Notes under the pieces: model-generated
What the model saw: the letters and a program-made list of their open reading frames with translations, nothing else
The model's database searches: none
What the model was told of the DNA's origin: nothing
NCBI GenBank assembly: GCA_026421135.1
Contig: JAPKCR010000004.1
Coordinates: forward strand, 1-18,034
DNA from: Sulfitobacter sp.
GTDB taxonomy: Bacteria; Pseudomonadota; Alphaproteobacteria; Rhodobacterales; Rhodobacteraceae
Reading direction: 5' to 3'
Length of the DNA stretch: 18,034 nucleotides
Shown here: piece by piece, positions 1-6,144 of the stretch
Position numbering within the stretch: the stretch's first letter is position 1
How the letters are laid out: the number at the start of each line of letters is the position of its first letter
Program-made: the position numbers and the translations under genes

Positions 1-2
1 CC

Positions 3-902
3 GACCTTTGGATCCTCGTCACGCTTGCCGCCGCCGTGTTTCAAACTGCACGGTTCATGCTGCAAAAGTATCTGGCAACCGCCACATTGTCGGCGGCGGG
101 GGCGACATTTTCAAGGTTCCTATATTCAGCGCCATTCATCGTTGGGGGCCTAGCGACCTATCTGGCGGTCAGCGGCGTGCAATTGCCGCGAATTGCACCA
201 CAATTCTGGGCCTATGGTTTACTCGGGGGCATTGCGCAAATCCTTGCCACCGTCTGCGTCGTTCTTTTGTTCAAGCAGCGCAATTTTGCCGTTGGGATCA
301 CCTTTAAGAAAACCGAAGTTATTTTGACTGTTTTTACAGGCTGGCTAATTTTGGGTGAAGGTGTCAGCGGCTGGGGTTTTGCCGCAATCGGGTTGGGTGT
401 GGTTGGGTTGTTCTTGCTGTCAGGCAACAAGGACACGACCGGATTTCACCTAAGCGATCTTCGCAACCGGGCTGCGGGTTTGGGGATCGCGTCGGGTGCC
501 CTTTTTGCCATCTCGGCTGTGACCTATCGGGGGGCCACATTGTCGGTGTTGTCAGACATGCCGGTGTTGCGCGCCGGGGTGACCCTTGCCGCTGTGGTCT
601 GCATGCAAGCGACGATCATGGCGGTGTGGCTGCGCTGGCGCGAACCGGATCAGATGCGGGCCGTTTGGCAAGCACGCAAGGTTGCAGTGTGGGTCGGTAT
701 GATGTCGCTGGGCGGATCGCTTTGCTGGTTCATCGCCTTTACCCTGCAGAACGCGGCTTACGTCAAAGCCTTGGGTCAAGTCGAGCTGATCCTGAGCGTT
801 GCGGCCTCGACCTTGTTTTTTCGCGAGAGTATCACACGGCGGGAATGGGCGGGAATTGCGGTTTTGGTCAGCTCAATCTTGATGCTGGTACTCGTCGCCT
901 GA
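3..902 (+). CDS. EamA/DMT-family multidrug or metabolite exporter, 5' end cut by the window
   Basis: The frame is open from the first complete codon of the window (Asp-Leu-Trp-Ile-Leu) and gives 299 residues before the TGA. Full EamA proteins are about 300 residues, so only the start codon and perhaps one or two residues are missing; the GTG at 36 lies inside the first membrane helix and is not a plausible start. The protein is almost entirely hydrophobic helices joined by short basic loops, in two halves, the usual ten-helix, two-EamA-domain layout. The second half ends with helix pairs around SVAASTLFFRES and EWAGIAVLVSSILMLVLVA. Family members export amino acids, nucleotides or drugs across the inner membrane; the substrate cannot be read from sequence. 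It converges on the Nudix gene with a 42-bp gap. Family assignment is firm, substrate unknown. Confidence 0.9.
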   Translation, partial: DLWILVTLAAAVFQTARFMLQKYLATATLSAAGATFSRFLYSAPFIVGGLATYLAVSGVQLPRIAPQFWAYGLLGGIAQILATVCVVLLFKQRNFAVGITFKKTEVILTVFTGWLILGEGVSGWGFAAIGLGVVGLFLLSGNKDTTGFHLSDLRNRAAGLGIASGALFAISAVTYRGATLSVLSDMPVLRAGVTLAAVVCMQATIMAVWLRWREPDQMRAVWQARKVAVWVGMMSLGGSLCWFIAFTLQNAAYVKALGQVELILSVAASTLFFRESITRREWAGIAVLVSSILMLVLVA

Positions 903-906
903 GGCA

Positions 907-931
907 GGCCCGTTTTCTCCTTAGAAAGGGC
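907..931. terminator. imperfect hairpin between convergent genes, possible terminator
   Basis: GCCC plus a T-rich arm pairs imperfectly with GAAAGGGC across a six-base loop, midway between the stops of the exporter and the Nudix gene. There is no clear T-tract on either side, so termination is inferred mainly from position. Confidence 0.3.
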
Positions 932-944
932 TCTCCCACACAGG

Positions 945-1640
945 TCAGTCTGCCATTGGACTGCCGCGAAGCCGCAGAAACAGGCTTTCTTCGTCGTTAT
1001 TCTTGAAGAACGGGACAGAGGCAGGCGGGGCAAGGTCCTTCGCGCGGGCTTCAACCTCTGCCAGAACGACTTCGGTGATAAATGGCATGTCGAACGACCG
1101 GGCATCCGACAGGGCAATCCACTGCAAATGTGAAAGCTCGTCACAGGCCGCGTCGAAATCATCAAGATCCGTTGCCACGTCATCGGCATCCACCAAAAAG
1201 AACCGGGCATCAAAGCGGCGGGGTCTGCCAGGGGGTGTGAGAGCGCGGAAAACGAATTGCATCGGGGCTGCGTTAGGGACGTATCCGCGTTGGGCAAATG
1301 TTGTCCAATCGTCGGGAGGCGTTGTATCCCATTGGCCTTTTTCACCTAAGATCAGCCCTGTTTCTTCCCAAAGTTCGCGAATTCCTGCGACAGCCAAAGC
1401 GTGAGCGAGGGTTGCATCCGCATCTTCGGCCAGACGGTCGCGGCAGGTGTCAGGCAGGTGGCTGGCCAAGGGGATATGTGCATCGCCCACGTCCATTGCG
1501 CCGCCCGGAAACACGAACTTATTTGGCATAAAAACAGCCTTGGCACCGCGTTGGCCCATCAGGATGCGCGGGTTTTCATGGCGGTCGCGGATCACGATGA
1601 CGGTAGACGCGTTGCGGATTTGACTTTTGTCGATGGTCAT
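945..1640 (-). CDS. Nudix hydrolase (NUDT8/NUDT19-like, long insertion before the Nudix helix)
   Basis: This 231-residue protein carries the C-terminal part of the Nudix box as RELWEETGL at residues 88-96, whose glutamates bind the divalent metal in family enzymes hydrolysing nucleoside diphosphate-linked compounds. It is preceded by the typical strand FPGGAMD (44-50). Between FPGG and the helix is an insertion of roughly 30 residues (HIPLASHLPDTCRDRLAEDA), which resembles the eukaryotic NUDT19 and bacterial 'NUDIX hydrolase' sequences with an extended box. The substrate (CoA derivatives, nucleotide sugars or others) cannot be decided. The start is the ATG giving MTIDKSQIRNAS, with AAGGG about nine bases upstream; the frame stays open further upstream but that part overlaps the DUF983 gene and looks non-coding. 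It lies 50 bp downstream of the DUF983 gene on the same strand, probably in one transcript. Confidence 0.87.
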   Translation of the reverse strand: MTIDKSQIRNASTVIVIRDRHENPRILMGQRGAKAVFMPNKFVFPGGAMDVGDAHIPLASHLPDTCRDRLAEDADATLAHALAVAGIRELWEETGLILGEKGQWDTTPPDDWTTFAQRGYVPNAAPMQFVFRALTPPGRPRRFDARFFLVDADDVATDLDDFDAACDELSHLQWIALSDARSFDMPFITEVVLAEVEARAKDLAPPASVPFFKNNDEESLFLRLRGSPMAD

Positions 1641-1690
1641 TAATTGGCCCTTATTCTTGCGGATAGGCGGGGCCCGGGATGATCGGCGGA

Positions 1691-2092
1691 CTACTTGTCG
1701 CCGAACCCGCCCATGGCCTTTGCCCATTGGAAGCCGATCAAGGCCCCCTTTAGTCTTGGCAGAAGGTAGAGCGACAAGCCGACGCAGCCAACCGCAAAGA
1801 TTGTAAACAGCGTCAATGGTTCGGGGCGCCATGTGACAAACACGATATGAAGCATCGGGGCCATCAGGTGGCCAACGATCAGAATGGTCATATAGGCTGG
1901 GCCATCGTCTGCGCGGTGGTGAAAGATCTCTTCGCGGCAAACGGTGCAATTATCATTGACCTTGAGATACCCCTTGAGCAGGGGGCCGGCCCCGCAATTT
2001 GGGCATTTGCGACGCCAACCGCGCAGCAATGCGGGCCTAAGCATGCGCTGATCTTTTTCGATTTGGGTGATTTCGGCGCTTTGATCTGTCAT
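1691..2092 (-). CDS. DUF983 family membrane protein with zinc-ribbon N-terminus
   Basis: This 133-residue protein has the DUF983 hallmarks in order: a CPNCG...CTVC pair of CxxC motifs (about residues 30-53) suited to binding one zinc, the phrase HRADDGPAYMTI shortly after, and two hydrophobic segments (about 67-90 and 92-112) that should span the inner membrane. The biochemical role of DUF983 proteins is not established. I chose the ATG at 2092 because AGGAT sits about seven bases upstream and the predicted protein then begins MTDQSAEITQ; an upstream in-frame ATG at 2152 would add 20 residues with no motif. It is the first gene of an apparent two-gene unit with the Nudix gene and is divergent from the EF-hand gene. 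Confidence 0.88.
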   Translation of the reverse strand: MTDQSAEITQIEKDQRMLRPALLRGWRRKCPNCGAGPLLKGYLKVNDNCTVCREEIFHHRADDGPAYMTILIVGHLMAPMLHIVFVTWRPEPLTLFTIFAVGCVGLSLYLLPRLKGALIGFQWAKAMGGFGDK

Positions 2093-2213
2093 GTTTTTTA
2101 TCCTGATGCCTCTCTCATATGCGGGCGTTGCATCGTAATTGAAAGGTGGCATGCCCCCCTTGCGGCGGGATGTCGCAAACTGAAGCGGTGAATTTTTTTG
2201 CTTTTTATGCGAC

Positions 2214-2236
2214 GGAACTTTGCGGTTGCAGCGTTT
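2214..2236 (+). promoter_or_regulatory. possible ECF-type promoter -35 element (GGAACTT) upstream of the EF-hand/sigma cassette
   Basis: GGAACTT at 2214-2220 is an exact match to the common ECF sigma -35 core and lies 76 bp before the EF-hand start, where an autoregulated promoter would be expected. The downstream match is poor: GCGTTT at 2231-2236 is too close for the 16-17 bp spacing of EcfG-type promoters, and no other -10 is convincing. This is therefore only a candidate site. Confidence 0.22.
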
Positions 2237-2295
2237 GACCCAGTATCACCACGCCAAAACGGTGGGTGAGATTGAGATCACCAAAGGATAAAGAA

Positions 2296-2877
2296 ATGAC
2301 AAACCGAGCAAATTTCCAAATCGCATTGTTGAGTGGCCTGATCGCCTTGGGCGGCACTGCCTTGATGGCGCAAGACACGCCAAAGCAGGATCGCTTTGTT
2401 CAGATGGACACCAACGCTGATGGTCAGTTGACGCAGGACGAGATGAAAGCCCACGCCGAGGCACGTTTCACCGCGGCCGATACGGATGGTGACGGTTTCC
2501 TGAGCGAGACTGAAATGCAAGCAGCTGCTGCAGCACGTCGTGTCGAACGCAGTGAACGAATGTTGGCCCAGCTTGACAAAGACGGCAATGGATCGTTGTC
2601 AGCCGAAGAACTGCAAGCCATGGGCGAAGGCAAGATGGGCAGGCGGTCTGCAAAGATGATGAAGCGGATGGATGCCAATGAGGACGGTAAATTGTCGATG
2701 GACGAAATGGCCGGTCGTCATTCGCCCGAGAAAATGTTCACCAAGCTGGATGCGGATGGAAATGGCACACTGAGCGCCGAAGAATTCGCCAAAGCACGGA
2801 TGGGCGGCAAGCATGGCCACGATCGTATGCATGGCGGACATGGCAAACGCCACGACGATAAGCCAAAGTCCGAGTGA
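2296..2877 (+). CDS. exported protein with five EF-hand loops and a His-rich C-terminus
   Basis: The 193-residue protein starts with a signal peptide (hydrophobic stretch about residues 8-25, ending near LMAQ). Five canonical 12-residue calcium loops follow, at 38-49 (DTNADG), 62-73 (DTDGDG), 94-105 (DKDGNG), 126-137 (DANEDG) and 152-163 (DADGNG). Each has acidic or Asn residues at positions 1, 3 and 5, Gly at 6 and Glu at 12, so all five look competent. The last 25 residues are rich in His, Gly and Lys (HGHDRMHGGHGKRH), suggesting an additional transition-metal site. The start is the ATG at 2296, with AGGA 7-10 bases upstream; an ATG at 2266 in the same frame lacks a signal at its N-terminus. 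It is the first gene of the cassette that continues with an ECF sigma factor. Calcium or metal buffering or sensing in the periplasm is inferred; no enzymatic domain is seen. Confidence 0.88.
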   Translation: MTNRANFQIALLSGLIALGGTALMAQDTPKQDRFVQMDTNADGQLTQDEMKAHAEARFTAADTDGDGFLSETEMQAAAAARRVERSERMLAQLDKDGNGSLSAEELQAMGEGKMGRRSAKMMKRMDANEDGKLSMDEMAGRHSPEKMFTKLDADGNGTLSAEEFAKARMGGKHGHDRMHGGHGKRHDDKPKSE

Positions 2878-2932
2878 TCTAATGGGGCGGGCGCGCTTGA
2901 ATGGTGTGCCCGCAGCCGTTAGCCCTAAGATT

Positions 2933-3532
2933 ATGAGCTTTGATGCTTCCATTGATACGGTCAGTGACGACCCGGATGCAGCGCTGTTGGCACGTTATGC
3001 TGATGGTGATGCGGTGGCCGCACGTCTGCTAACGGTGCAACTGTCGCCGCGGGTTTTTGGCCATGCCTTCAGGGTGTTGGGGGATGGTGCCGAGGCCGAA
3101 GACGTCACCCAAGAGGCGCTGATGCGGCTTTGGAAAATTGCACCGGATTGGCGCACCGGAGAAGCCAAAGTGTCAACCTGGCTGTACCGCGTTGTTGCAA
3201 ATCTTTGCACGGACCGATTGCGCAAGCGCAGGGGCGGCGTTCCACTTGAAGACATCGCAGAGCCGGCCGACCCAGCCGAAAGTGCAGAAGCCAAACTGCA
3301 GCGTGGCGCGCGCGAGGATGCGCTTCAGACCGCATTGGACGCATTGCCCGAACGCCAAAGACAGGCGGTTGTGCTTCGCCACATCGATGGCTTGGCCAAC
3401 CCCGAGATTGCAGCGATCCTTGATATTGGGGTCGAAGCCGTGGAAAGCCTAACAGCGCGGGGCAAACGCGCTTTGGTCGCATTGTTGGCCGGACAGCGCG
3501 AAGCTTTAGGATATGATGATGAAAAAACCTGA
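2933..3532 (+). CDS. ECF-family RNA polymerase sigma factor
   Basis: From the ATG at 2933 the protein is 199 residues. Region 2 spans about 17-100, with ARYADGDAVAARLL, the core-binding and -10 recognition segment AEDVTQEALMRLW (54-67) and VSTWLYRVVANLCTDRLRKRR (80-100). After a variable acidic linker, region 4 (130-185) shows LPERQRQAVVLRHIDGLANPEIA and the helix-turn-helix that reads the -35 element. An earlier ATG at 2882, four bases after the EF-hand stop, is in frame and would add 17 residues; neither start has a strong Shine-Dalgarno. The stop overlaps the start region of the next gene, which fits translational coupling to an anti-sigma factor. The closest functional analogy is CnrH in the CnrYXH system, because a CnrX-like sensor lies two genes downstream. 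The target promoters are unknown. Confidence 0.9.
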   Translation: MSFDASIDTVSDDPDAALLARYADGDAVAARLLTVQLSPRVFGHAFRVLGDGAEAEDVTQEALMRLWKIAPDWRTGEAKVSTWLYRVVANLCTDRLRKRRGGVPLEDIAEPADPAESAEAKLQRGAREDALQTALDALPERQRQAVVLRHIDGLANPEIAAILDIGVEAVESLTARGKRALVALLAGQREALGYDDEKT

Positions 3533-3866
3533 TACAGATATGCTTGAAACCCTGTTTCAACACGCCCGCGCGACACCGCCTGCGACGCCCCAAGCGATGT
3601 TGGACCGGATTTTGGCCGATGCGGTGGCACAGCAACCTAACGCCAAGTTGCGTGGTTGGCGTTCGATCTGGCAGGCGATCGGCGGGGCACCTGCATTGGG
3701 CGGGTTGGTCACAGCGACCGCCGTTGGGTTCTGGATAGGGGTGGCCCCGCCCAGCAGTCTTCCCGATATTGCAACGCAAATAATCACCGGCACGACATAT
3801 GCTGCGCTGGATGATACTGCTGCGCCCGACCTCACAGCCTTTGGCTGGGACATTGACGAAGGATAG
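3519..3866 (+). CDS. small single-pass membrane protein, probable anti-sigma factor
   Basis: I do not recognise a named domain. The protein (115 residues from the ATG at 3519) has a soluble N-terminal part of about 55 residues, one hydrophobic helix (PALGGLVTATAVGFWIGVA) and a tail of about 40 acidic or neutral residues. This is the topology of a short membrane anti-sigma factor with an inside N-terminus. Three consecutive in-frame ATG codons stand at 3513, 3516 and 3519; AGGA at 3508-3511 gives the best spacing (seven bases) to the third. All three overlap the end of the sigma gene by 14-20 bases, which favours coupled synthesis. It lacks the HxxxCxxC zinc motif of ZAS anti-sigma factors, as does CnrY. 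The anti-sigma role is inferred from topology and position between the sigma factor and the sensor gene. Confidence 0.72.
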   Translation: MKKPDTDMLETLFQHARATPPATPQAMLDRILADAVAQQPNAKLRGWRSIWQAIGGAPALGGLVTATAVGFWIGVAPPSSLPDIATQIITGTTYAALDDTAAPDLTAFGWDIDEG

Positions 3867-3869
3867 ATC

Positions 3870-4376
3870 ATGGCATCGAAGATGACAGGAAATGGCAAAT
3901 GGATGCGGTGGGCCTTGGGGCTTTCGATGGGGGCGAACTTGCTGATCGTCGGGTTGGTCGCGGGGGCAGCGTACCGTTTTGACGGGCCACATGGCGGGCC
4001 GGGCAGCAGCATGCGCAACTTTGGCACTCCCTATATTTTAGCCCTAGAGAAAGGCGACAGACGCGCAATTTTCAAGGAATTGCGGCAAAACAAGCCGGCA
4101 GGTCACATGAACCGTGCCGCCCGACGGGCGCTTTATACCGAGGTCGTGTCGGCCATGCGTGCCGAACCGTTTGACTTGTCACGCGTCCAGTCCGTGCTGG
4201 ATCAGCAAGCCAGCGCCAGTGTCGCGGTGCAGCAGGCGGTGCAAAACGCATGGTTGGCAGAAATTGCGGCGATGGACCCGACCGCACGGGCGGCTTATGC
4301 GGACCGCTTGCAAGAGGTATTGACCCGAAGTGCAAAGCGCCAACAGGAACAGCGTAAACAACGGCAAAACGATTAA
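3870..4376 (+). CDS. periplasmic metal-sensor-like protein (CnrX/CpxP/Spy-like, Metal_resist type)
   Basis: The 168-residue protein begins with a basic segment and an uncleaved-looking hydrophobic anchor at 14-34 (ALGLSMGANLLIVGLVAGAA). This is followed by a wholly helical, Arg/Gln-rich periplasmic part ending in a charged QRKQRQND tail. The pattern (short Gly/His linker with HGGPG, then FKELRQNK, RAARRALYTEVVSAMRAEPFD, and a final coiled helix) matches the 'periplasmic heavy-metal sensor' proteins related to CnrX, ZraP and CpxP. In CnrX histidines and a methionine bind nickel or cobalt; here H41 and H79 are available but the specificity cannot be read. It starts three bases after the preceding stop with AAGGAT upstream, so it is co-translated with the putative anti-sigma gene. 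The likely role is to relay a periplasmic signal to the sigma/anti-sigma pair. Confidence 0.78.
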   Translation: MASKMTGNGKWMRWALGLSMGANLLIVGLVAGAAYRFDGPHGGPGSSMRNFGTPYILALEKGDRRAIFKELRQNKPAGHMNRAARRALYTEVVSAMRAEPFDLSRVQSVLDQQASASVAVQQAVQNAWLAEIAAMDPTARAAYADRLQEVLTRSAKRQQEQRKQRQND

Positions 4377-4382
4377 CCGGCT

Positions 4383-4426
4383 GCGTACCCTATTGGCTTG
4401 CCAAATAGGGACGGGGCACGGTACGC
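4383..4426. repeat. two-tier inverted repeat after the sigma/sensor cassette, possible terminator
   Basis: GCGTACC (4383-4389) pairs perfectly with GGTACGC (4420-4426). Inside it, CCCTATTGGC (4388-4397) pairs with GCCAAATAGGG (4400-4410) with one bulged A across a two-base loop. The inner and outer stems share two C residues and so compete. No T-tract follows, so it is not a classical intrinsic terminator, but it separates the cassette from the next gene. Confidence 0.5.
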
Positions 4427-4453
4427 AAAGCAACCTTAAAGGGAGGCTTTGCC

Positions 4454-4972
4454 ATGACGCTTGAATTTCCGGACACCGACGCAGTATTGGCCACCGCGCG
4501 CGCCTCGGCGGGGCGACGCATGATCGGGCTGGTTTCGCTTGGGTTTCTGGGCGTATTTCTGATCTATGTAGCGTTCACATCATCGCCTGGCTTGGGGTGG
4601 CAGCTGTTCTTGCTGGTCGTCGGCGGGGGCGCGATCTGGATGGCCGATTTCATGCGGCGCGCCACGGCCGAAGCGATCGAGCTGACGTCGTCGGTGCTGC
4701 GGAGCAGTGATGGCACATTGATCGCGCGTGTCGAAGACATCGAACATATTGATCGGGGTGTTTTTGCGTTCAAGCCTTCCAATGGTTTTTTGTTGCGCAC
4801 AAAGCAGGGCACCGGTGCTGAAAACCTTTGGCGTCCCGGCCTTTGGTGGAGGATGGGACGGCGCGTTGGCGTCGGTGGCATGACACCGGGAAACCAGACT
4901 AAATACATGGCTGAAGTCATCTCGACGATGATTGCCATTCGCGATACGTCGGATGAAACCGGCAGGCTGTAA
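4454..4972 (+). CDS. two-helix membrane protein of unknown function
   Basis: The start is well supported by AGGGAGG about eight bases upstream of the ATG. The 172-residue protein has a short acidic N-terminus, two membrane helices (about 24-41 and 49-66) separated by only a few residues, and a C-terminal cytoplasmic domain of about 100 residues. The segment IELTSSVLRSSDGTLIARVEDIEHIDRG reads like a small beta-sheet domain of the PH-like kind found in bacterial YdbT/bPH2 membrane proteins, but the match is by impression only. No catalytic motif is visible. It is monocistronic by appearance: an inverted repeat lies before it and a strong terminator after it. I do not know its function. Confidence 0.75.
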   Translation: MTLEFPDTDAVLATARASAGRRMIGLVSLGFLGVFLIYVAFTSSPGLGWQLFLLVVGGGAIWMADFMRRATAEAIELTSSVLRSSDGTLIARVEDIEHIDRGVFAFKPSNGFLLRTKQGTGAENLWRPGLWWRMGRRVGVGGMTPGNQTKYMAEVISTMIAIRDTSDETGRL

Positions 4973-4991
4973 GTCGCAAGGTTAGATACAG

Positions 4992-5026
4992 AAAAGGCCC
5001 CAAAGCATCTTGCCTTGGGGCCTTTT
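4992..5026. terminator. strong bidirectional intrinsic terminator
   Basis: AAAAGGCCCCAA (4992-5003) pairs perfectly with TTGGGGCCTTTT (5015-5026) around an 11-base loop. A T-run follows on the plus strand, and the A-run before the stem provides a T-run on the minus strand. It sits between the convergent stops of the membrane protein gene and the last Tad-like gene and should serve both. Confidence 0.92.
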
Positions 5027-5047
5027 TGTTTGGGTTTGTTGCTGCGC

Positions 5048-5605
5048 TTAGCTGCCGACGAATAACACACGCGGGGCATAGCGGGCACGGGTAAAGACAA
5101 AGTTCTCGATGTTCGGTGTGCCTAGCCCGATGTTGAAAGGAGGGCTGAACGTCGTCATCGTTTCTGTCACCACGATATATTCATCGTTTGGGATGCTCGG
5201 AAGGCGATCCGTCCACGTGGCGACGTCGCTGTCAGTCGCTGGTAGTACAGAGCCGCGTGACCGGGACCAATCCACGTAGAACCTATTGTCAGCGTCGTTG
5301 AATTTGAGCGATGTGACCCGCAAGTCGGATTGTTCTTGTGAATTGGTGATGTAATTCAAAAGATGCTGTGCGCCATCCAAGTACTCGGTGTCGATCGGCA
5401 CAGTTTCCCGTGAGATCATGTCGCCAATGGTATAAGCGGCTTTCTGGTTCAGGCTAAGTTCCTTGTAGGTCTCGAAGATCGAAAACATTGCTGCAAAGAC
5501 CCAGAATACCATCGGCATCAAAATCATGGCTTCTAGGGAAACGCTGCCCTCGTCTTGGCGGGCGAATTTACGCATACCAAAGGACTTGATGAAATTTACA
5601 AACAT
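5048..5605 (-). CDS. TadE-like pseudopilin (second of two)
   Basis: The 185-residue protein has a short basic leader (MRKFARQDEG) followed by the pilin-type motif G-SVSLE and a hydrophobic helix (about 22-45). This matches the TadE/TadF class, in which TadV-type prepilin peptidase cuts after Gly and Glu stands at position +5. The remaining 140 residues should be outside the inner membrane and are poorly conserved. In Tad (Flp) systems these minor pseudopilins are needed for assembly of adhesive pili. Its ATG overlaps the stop of the preceding TadE-like gene by one base (TAATG), so the two are translationally coupled, and it ends at the strong terminator. Whether it is TadE or TadF cannot be settled. 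Confidence 0.82.
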   Translation of the reverse strand: MFVNFIKSFGMRKFARQDEGSVSLEAMILMPMVFWVFAAMFSIFETYKELSLNQKAAYTIGDMISRETVPIDTEYLDGAQHLLNYITNSQEQSDLRVTSLKFNDADNRFYVDWSRSRGSVLPATDSDVATWTDRLPSIPNDEYIVVTETMTTFSPPFNIGLGTPNIENFVFTRARYAPRVLFVGS

Positions 5606-6144
5606 TAGCTTGGCTCCTGTACGAAGGCCGAGATGGAGTACATGGCGGCTTGGCCGGATCCATCACTTGCGAACTTGAAACCCATACGCGATGTGGGAAA
5701 CATCGGATCGAATTTCAGGCAGGCGCGCAGCACCATTAGTTCGTGCTGTTGACCTAGTGAGAAACCGCGCTCTGGTGTGACGGGCTCGGACTTGTCTACG
5801 CAATCAACGTCAGTTGGCATCGTGGCAAAGTTGCGTGGATCAACCGAGATCATCTCTAGACGCAGCGTTTCATCGCAGTTGCTGACGTTGCCCGCCCCCG
5901 CACAGACCAAAGTTTTGATTTGGTCGTGGGTCATCGGTGCATTTGTATTCAAGCGGACGAAGCGGACCGCATCTTCCAAGCCTCGGTTCAAGTGAACCTG
6001 GCGCAGGGAATACAAACTCATTTCTACCGAGGCGAGAAAGAGGCCAAAGATAAAGGGGAAGATGATCACGAATTCAATCAGAAAGACCGACCCGCTTTCA
6101 TCTCTGCGGAAGCGCCCGAAGGCATTTTTTGCATATTTTCTCAT
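5605..6144 (-). CDS. tadE: TadE-like pseudopilin (first of two)
   Basis: The protein has 179 residues with a basic leader (MRKYAKNAFGRFRRDESG) and a pilin-like hydrophobic helix at about 19-41 containing SVFLIEF and a conserved-looking Pro (FVIIFPFIFG). The glutamate stands six residues after the Gly rather than the usual five, so either the cleavage point is shifted by one or processing is unusual. The exported part contains four cysteines (near CAGAG, NCDE, VDCVD and RACLK), enough for two disulfides. Its start overlaps the end of the tadG-like gene by four bases (ATGA). Family is assigned from N-terminal architecture and operon context; the rest gives no motif. Confidence 0.82.
   Translation of the reverse strand: MRKYAKNAFGRFRRDESGSVFLIEFVIIFPFIFGLFLASVEMSLYSLRQVHLNRGLEDAVRFVRLNTNAPMTHDQIKTLVCAGAGNVSNCDETLRLEMISVDPRNFATMPTDVDCVDKSEPVTPERGFSLGQQHELMVLRACLKFDPMFPTSRMGFKFASDGSGQAAMYSISAFVQEPS

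Noticed and set aside
776..1345. Minus-strand frame of 189 codons across the exporter end and Nudix gene
   Set aside because: It overlaps two genes with clear family motifs and shows no recognisable protein sequence.
1641..1949. Upstream extension of the Nudix frame by 103 codons
   Set aside because: It overlaps most of the DUF983 gene in another frame and reads as Arg/Pro-rich noise. The ATG at 1640 has a ribosome binding site and a family-like start.
2214..2235. EcfG (general stress response) promoter, GGAAC followed by CGTT
   Set aside because: The spacing is 13 bases, not the 16-17 required. Only the -35-like GGAACTT is kept, as a weak general ECF candidate.
3105..3992. Long minus-strand open frame of 295 codons
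   Set aside because: It lies antisense to the sigma factor, anti-sigma and sensor genes, has no domain and a composition typical of GC-rich shadows.
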